Below are positions 61,125 to 64,000 of a DNA stretch of 64,000 nt, in pieces. Both the position numbers and the translations under genes were made by a program. The DNA lies in assembly GCF_003627215.1 (NCBI RefSeq), contig NZ_CP032677.1:1059501-1123500 (forward strand). The letters are read 5' to 3'. The DNA is from Pseudomonas sp. Leaf58. Its GTDB lineage: Bacteria > Pseudomonadota > Gammaproteobacteria > Pseudomonadales > Pseudomonadaceae. The notes beneath the pieces were generated by a model, which was not told the origin of the DNA, did not search any database, and worked only from the letters and a program-made list of their open reading frames with translations. Within the stretch, counting starts at the first letter, position 1. The number at the start of each line of letters is the position of its first letter.

Positions 61125-63200
61125 TCAGACGGTGCCGATCTCCCCGCCATCAATACGCTGAATCACTACTGTCGCAGCTCGCGGCCTTACCGTGGCGCCT
61201 GCCGGAGTGGCATCAGTGGCCTTGTCGGTATACGGCCAGTTACCCGGGTGCTGGATGTTGACGAACAGCGTCTTGTTGTCCGGGGTAAAGGTAATCCCAG
61301 TCACCTCGCAGTCATTAGGGCCAACGAAGAAGCGGCGCAGGTCCACCTGGTTCTGCGCGTTTACCGGCACCTGTTTGCCGCTGACGCCCACGAGGTTGGT
61401 GGGGATTACCGCCAGCAGTTGGTCGTTGGTGTAGTCGGTCACGCTGCTCTCACCGTTGTCGGTCTCGAACCACAGCACGCCACGGCTATCGAAGCTCATG
61501 CCGTCAGGGCTGGCGAACTGGTTCAGTTCGGTCAGGCCGGAGCGGTTGATGTCGGCGCTGCCGGCAGCGTTGGCGCCGAACACGAAGATGTCCCAGGTGA
61601 AGCTCAGTTGGTCGTCGCTGTCGTGCCAGCGGATGATGTGGCCGTGCCGGTTCGGGCCGCGTGGGTTGGCAGCATCGACCTTTTCCGGGGGGCGTGCGCT
61701 GTTGTTGGTCAGGGTTAGGTATACATCGCCATTCAGCGGGTTGACCGTGGTCCATTCCGGGCGGTCCATCGGCGTTGCACCCACCGCATCGCCCGCACCC
61801 CGGGTATTGAGGATGATGCCCGGCAGGTTGCCATACAGCGCGCCCAGGGTGCTGCCGCCGGTGGTCGTGGTGGCCACGTCCAGCAGCAGCCAGACGCCGG
61901 TGCCGTCAGCATTGAAGCGGGCCACGTAGAGCTTACCCTGGTCCAGGTACTTGGCGCCGGTTGCCAGGCGGTCGGCTGGGGTGGCGTCGGCGGCGTCCCA
62001 GACGGCGGTGGATACCCACTTGTACAAGTACTCGTTGTTGGAATCGTCGCCCATGTACCACACCAGCGGCTTGCCAGCGACGGGCAGGCCTGGGCAGCAG
62101 CCTTCATGGCGGAAGCGGCCCAGCGCGGTGCGCTTGGTAGCCAGGGTGCTGCTGTTGTAGGGGTCGATCTCGACGATGTAGCCGTAGGTGCTGGCTTCGT
62201 TGCGGTAGTCGTCGAGGGCGCTGGCGCCCTTCGCAGTTACGTCGAAACGGGCGAACTCGTCGGCCACTTCAGTGCTGTCACCAGCAGCGGTTTCCCACTG
62301 GTACTGGCCGCTGGAGGTGCCCACACCAATGCGGCGCTGGTCTTCGGGGCGGGTGCCCTTGTTGACGAAGATGCCCGGCCAGTTTTCTTCACAGGTCAGG
62401 TAGGTGCCCCATGGCGTGTAGCCGTTGCCGCAGTTGTTGTTGGTGCCGCGGCAGTGGGTACCGGCGGGGGAGTATTTGCTCTTGACGTGCTCGGTGCCAC
62501 GCAGCGGGCCGGTGATTTCCATGCGCGAGGCGGTGGTAAAGCGGCGGTTCAACGGGTCGTTGTCGACCACTTGCCAGCGGCCGTTGGCCTTCTGCAGGCG
62601 CACCACACCGGCGCCGTGGGCGTTGATTTCCTTGCGCACTTCCTCGACCGGGCGCTTGCCGTTCACATCAGTGGTAGGGCCGGCCGGGTGCAGGGCGGCG
62701 GTGTCGATGTATTCGAAGTTGATCGCCAGCAGGCCGTCTTCGGAGCTGCCGTTGATGGGGAAGAAGTGCATGCCGTCGTGGTGCATGCCCATGGCGTTGG
62801 CCTGGTCAGCCGAGGTGTTGCTGCCGTCGGACTTCCACGGGTTGCCGTTGCTGTTGATCGGCGTGCCCCATGGCGCCAGCACATAAGCGCTGTAGCCGGC
62901 GGCAACCACGCACGCATCGGTGCGTGAGCCTGGGATGGACTGGAAGCCCAGCGCCAGTTTCGGCACTTCCGGTGCTGTCACTGGGGGCTGGGGCACCGGC
63001 GGTTCGCTGACCGGATCATCGTGCTCGGAACCACCACCGTCGAAGCAACCTGTCAGCCCGGTACCGGCGATCATGGCGATGGCGGCGCCCAGGCTACCGC
63101 GCATCACGCTGCGGCGGCTGAGGTAGGCGTCCATTATGGTGGCCATCGGCACGTTGCCGCTGTGGTTCCGCTTCAGGTTGTCGCCGGTATCTCGACTCAT
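61125..63200 (-). CDS. phoX: PhoX-family alkaline phosphatase (DUF839), Tat-dependent
   Basis: PhoX is a calcium/iron phosphatase of the periplasm or cell surface. The 691-residue precursor has the twin-arginine motif SRRSVMRGSLG (RR at 29-30), then a hydrophobic stretch and a lipobox LTGC (C52), and a Pro-rich linker (SEPPVPQPPVTAPEVP) before the beta-propeller. GNNNCGNGYTPWGTYLTCEENW and RHEGCCPGLP carry conserved cysteines and metal ligands of the family. A degenerate Pho box lies upstream. Confidence 0.88.
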   Translation of the reverse strand: MSRDTGDNLKRNHSGNVPMATIMDAYLSRRSVMRGSLGAAIAMIAGTGLTGCFDGGGSEHDDPVSEPPVPQPPVTAPEVPKLALGFQSIPGSRTDACVVAAGYSAYVLAPWGTPINSNGNPWKSDGSNTSADQANAMGMHHDGMHFFPINGSSEDGLLAINFEYIDTAALHPAGPTTDVNGKRPVEEVRKEINAHGAGVVRLQKANGRWQVVDNDPLNRRFTTASRMEITGPLRGTEHVKSKYSPAGTHCRGTNNNCGNGYTPWGTYLTCEENWPGIFVNKGTRPEDQRRIGVGTSSGQYQWETAAGDSTEVADEFARFDVTAKGASALDDYRNEASTYGYIVEIDPYNSSTLATKRTALGRFRHEGCCPGLPVAGKPLVWYMGDDSNNEYLYKWVSTAVWDAADATPADRLATGAKYLDQGKLYVARFNADGTGVWLLLDVATTTTGGSTLGALYGNLPGIILNTRGAGDAVGATPMDRPEWTTVNPLNGDVYLTLTNNSARPPEKVDAANPRGPNRHGHIIRWHDSDDQLSFTWDIFVFGANAAGSADINRSGLTELNQFASPDGMSFDSRGVLWFETDNGESSVTDYTNDQLLAVIPTNLVGVSGKQVPVNAQNQVDLRRFFVGPNDCEVTGITFTPDNKTLFVNIQHPGNWPYTDKATDATPAGATVRPRAATVVIQRIDGGEIGTV

Positions 63201-63254
63201 CAGGGCGTCCTTATGTTGGCTGAGTTAGAGAAAAGCGCGACTTTAGTGGGCAAA

Positions 63255-63273
63255 TATGACGATTCATTGGCAG
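63255..63273 (-). promoter_or_regulatory. Degenerate Pho box upstream of phoX
   Basis: On the minus strand CTGCCA-N5-TCGTCA resembles two 11-base-spaced CTGTCA half-sites bound by PhoB, about 55 bases before the phoX start. Four mismatched positions in the halves make it weak evidence. Confidence 0.32.
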
Positions 63274-63389
63274 AAATATTAAAGCGGGCTTTAAAACAAA
63301 GAGCGATTTCGCATTTATCGCCTGAGCTGATCGGATGGTGAGCGGGTGCCCTGGCAGGAAGGCGCGGCCTGACTAGCCGCGCCCATGTC

Positions 63390-64000
63390 TCAATTTTTCT
63401 TGCCCTGCACAGTCGAAGCCCACTGCTCGCTGCGGCTATGGCCACTGGTCCTCAATAACCCCAGGTCCAGCGCATTTTCCCCCTCCGCAGCGCCCTTGCC
63501 CTTGGCCAACTCGGCCAATGCCGTGCCCAGGTCCACCGCTGAGTTGGACGCGTCGATCGACAGGTCCCGGCGGTAGTCATTGCCGCTCAGCGTTTCGCGG
63601 GTCACCGAGTGGGCGTCGAGCGCCACATCACCTTTGGCCGACTGCAAGCGTGCACCTACCAGGTGAGCGCTGCCAGCGACTTGCAGGTCGATGCCGTCGC
63701 TACCTTTGAGCGTGGCCTGTTGGCCGACGCTGTCGCGTTGTACCTGCGACACGTCGAGGCTGAACGTTGGCGACAGCCCTGGGTCTGCCTTGCCCAGGGT
63801 GGCACCGGCCTTGTCCTTGACCTTGCCCGCCAATGGTCCGGCCATCGCGCCGACCGCGTTGACGTAACCCTGGGGGTTTTTCTCCTGGCTCAGGCGGGCA
63901 TCGCCGCTCACGCTCAGGGTATCGATGCTGTCTTTGCGGCTGGCGATGCGCAGGTCGCCATCGATCATGCCGCGGATATGCCCGGCCTCCAGGCTGGCGC
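63390..64000 (-). CDS. C-terminal part of a filamentous haemagglutinin-type adhesin
   Basis: About 203 residues are visible up to the right edge. The reading frame stays open past the ATG at 63968: ASLEAGHIRGMIDGDLRIAS is the repeat pattern of FhaB-type two-partner secretion adhesins. The C-terminal sequence (DLQVAGSAHLVGARLQSAKG, TRETLSGNDYRRD) keeps this beta-helix rhythm. Only the 3' end is in the window. The stop is 189 bases before phoX, same strand. Confidence 0.8.
   Translation of the reverse strand, partial: ASLEAGHIRGMIDGDLRIASRKDSIDTLSVSGDARLSQEKNPQGYVNAVGAMAGPLAGKVKDKAGATLGKADPGLSPTFSLDVSQVQRDSVGQQATLKGSDGIDLQVAGSAHLVGARLQSAKGDVALDAHSVTRETLSGNDYRRDLSIDASNSAVDLGTALAELAKGKGAAEGENALDLGLLRTSGHSRSEQWASTVQGKKN

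Overview
The window is chromosomal DNA of a Pseudomonas of the P. putida group. Gene content and order support this: gcvHP, the arginine deiminase operon arcDABC, a sigma/anti-sigma controlled haem receptor with haem oxygenase, the Entner-Doudoroff and glucose uptake island (gap, edd, glk, gltR-gtrS, gtsABCD, oprB, mutarotase, hexR, zwf-pgl-eda), then leuA, xseA, guaB-guaA, tadA, mltF, purL and phoX. High GC, GC-rich third positions that create very long antisense open frames, and many GCGGGC-type REP palindromes in the gaps fit the same group. No tRNA, rRNA, CRISPR array, insertion sequence or prophage gene was found.

Layout. 1-1642: start of gcvP and all of gcvH, leftward, behind a sigma-54 promoter and a likely GcsR operator. 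1931-9308: a block that looks accessory, with a LysR regulator divergent from a SnoaL-like protein, an SDR reductase and a histidine phosphatase; a DMT permease; a membrane diguanylate cyclase; and a second SDR divergent from a MerR regulator with a MerR-type operator between them. 9347-12166: gltS and a TyrR-like sigma-54 activator that is probably GcsR, the regulator of gcvHP, now about 9 kb from its target. 12271-17537: a DUF5064 protein and arcCBAD (transcribed D-A-B-C) with an ANR-like promoter; 17972-19399 holds a second, divergent ArcD. 19379-24900: DUF454 protein, haem oxygenase, TonB receptor, FecR and an ECF sigma factor behind a Fur box. 25090-42239: the glucose island. 42461-46787: leuA with a newly noticed leader peptide, an M23 peptidase and xseA. 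46843-54454: LysR/TSUP pair, a zinc-ribbon protein, guaBA, a Tat-exported multicopper oxidase and tadA. 54574-60549: mltF, purL and a small NIF3-like protein. 60667-63200: a lone tatA and the Tat substrate PhoX. 63390-64000: the C-terminal end of a large haemagglutinin-type adhesin that runs off the window.

How the parts work together. Glucose enters through OprB, is imported by GtsABCD, phosphorylated by Glk, and passes Zwf, Pgl, Edd and Eda to pyruvate and glyceraldehyde-3-phosphate, the latter used by Gap. HexR boxes lie between gap and edd and in front of zwf; GltR/GtrS probably drives uptake; and four genes of the island (gltR, gtsA, oprB, mutarotase) carry AAnAAnAA motifs next to their ribosome binding sites, the signature of Hfq/Crc translational repression. 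The arc operon gives ATP from arginine when oxygen is low. The haem locus forms a Fur-gated cell-surface signalling loop. The findings I rate highest are the leuA leader peptide, whose promoter position predicts a leaderless transcript, the split GcsR/gcv regulon, the Hfq/Crc motif series and the MerR-controlled reductase.
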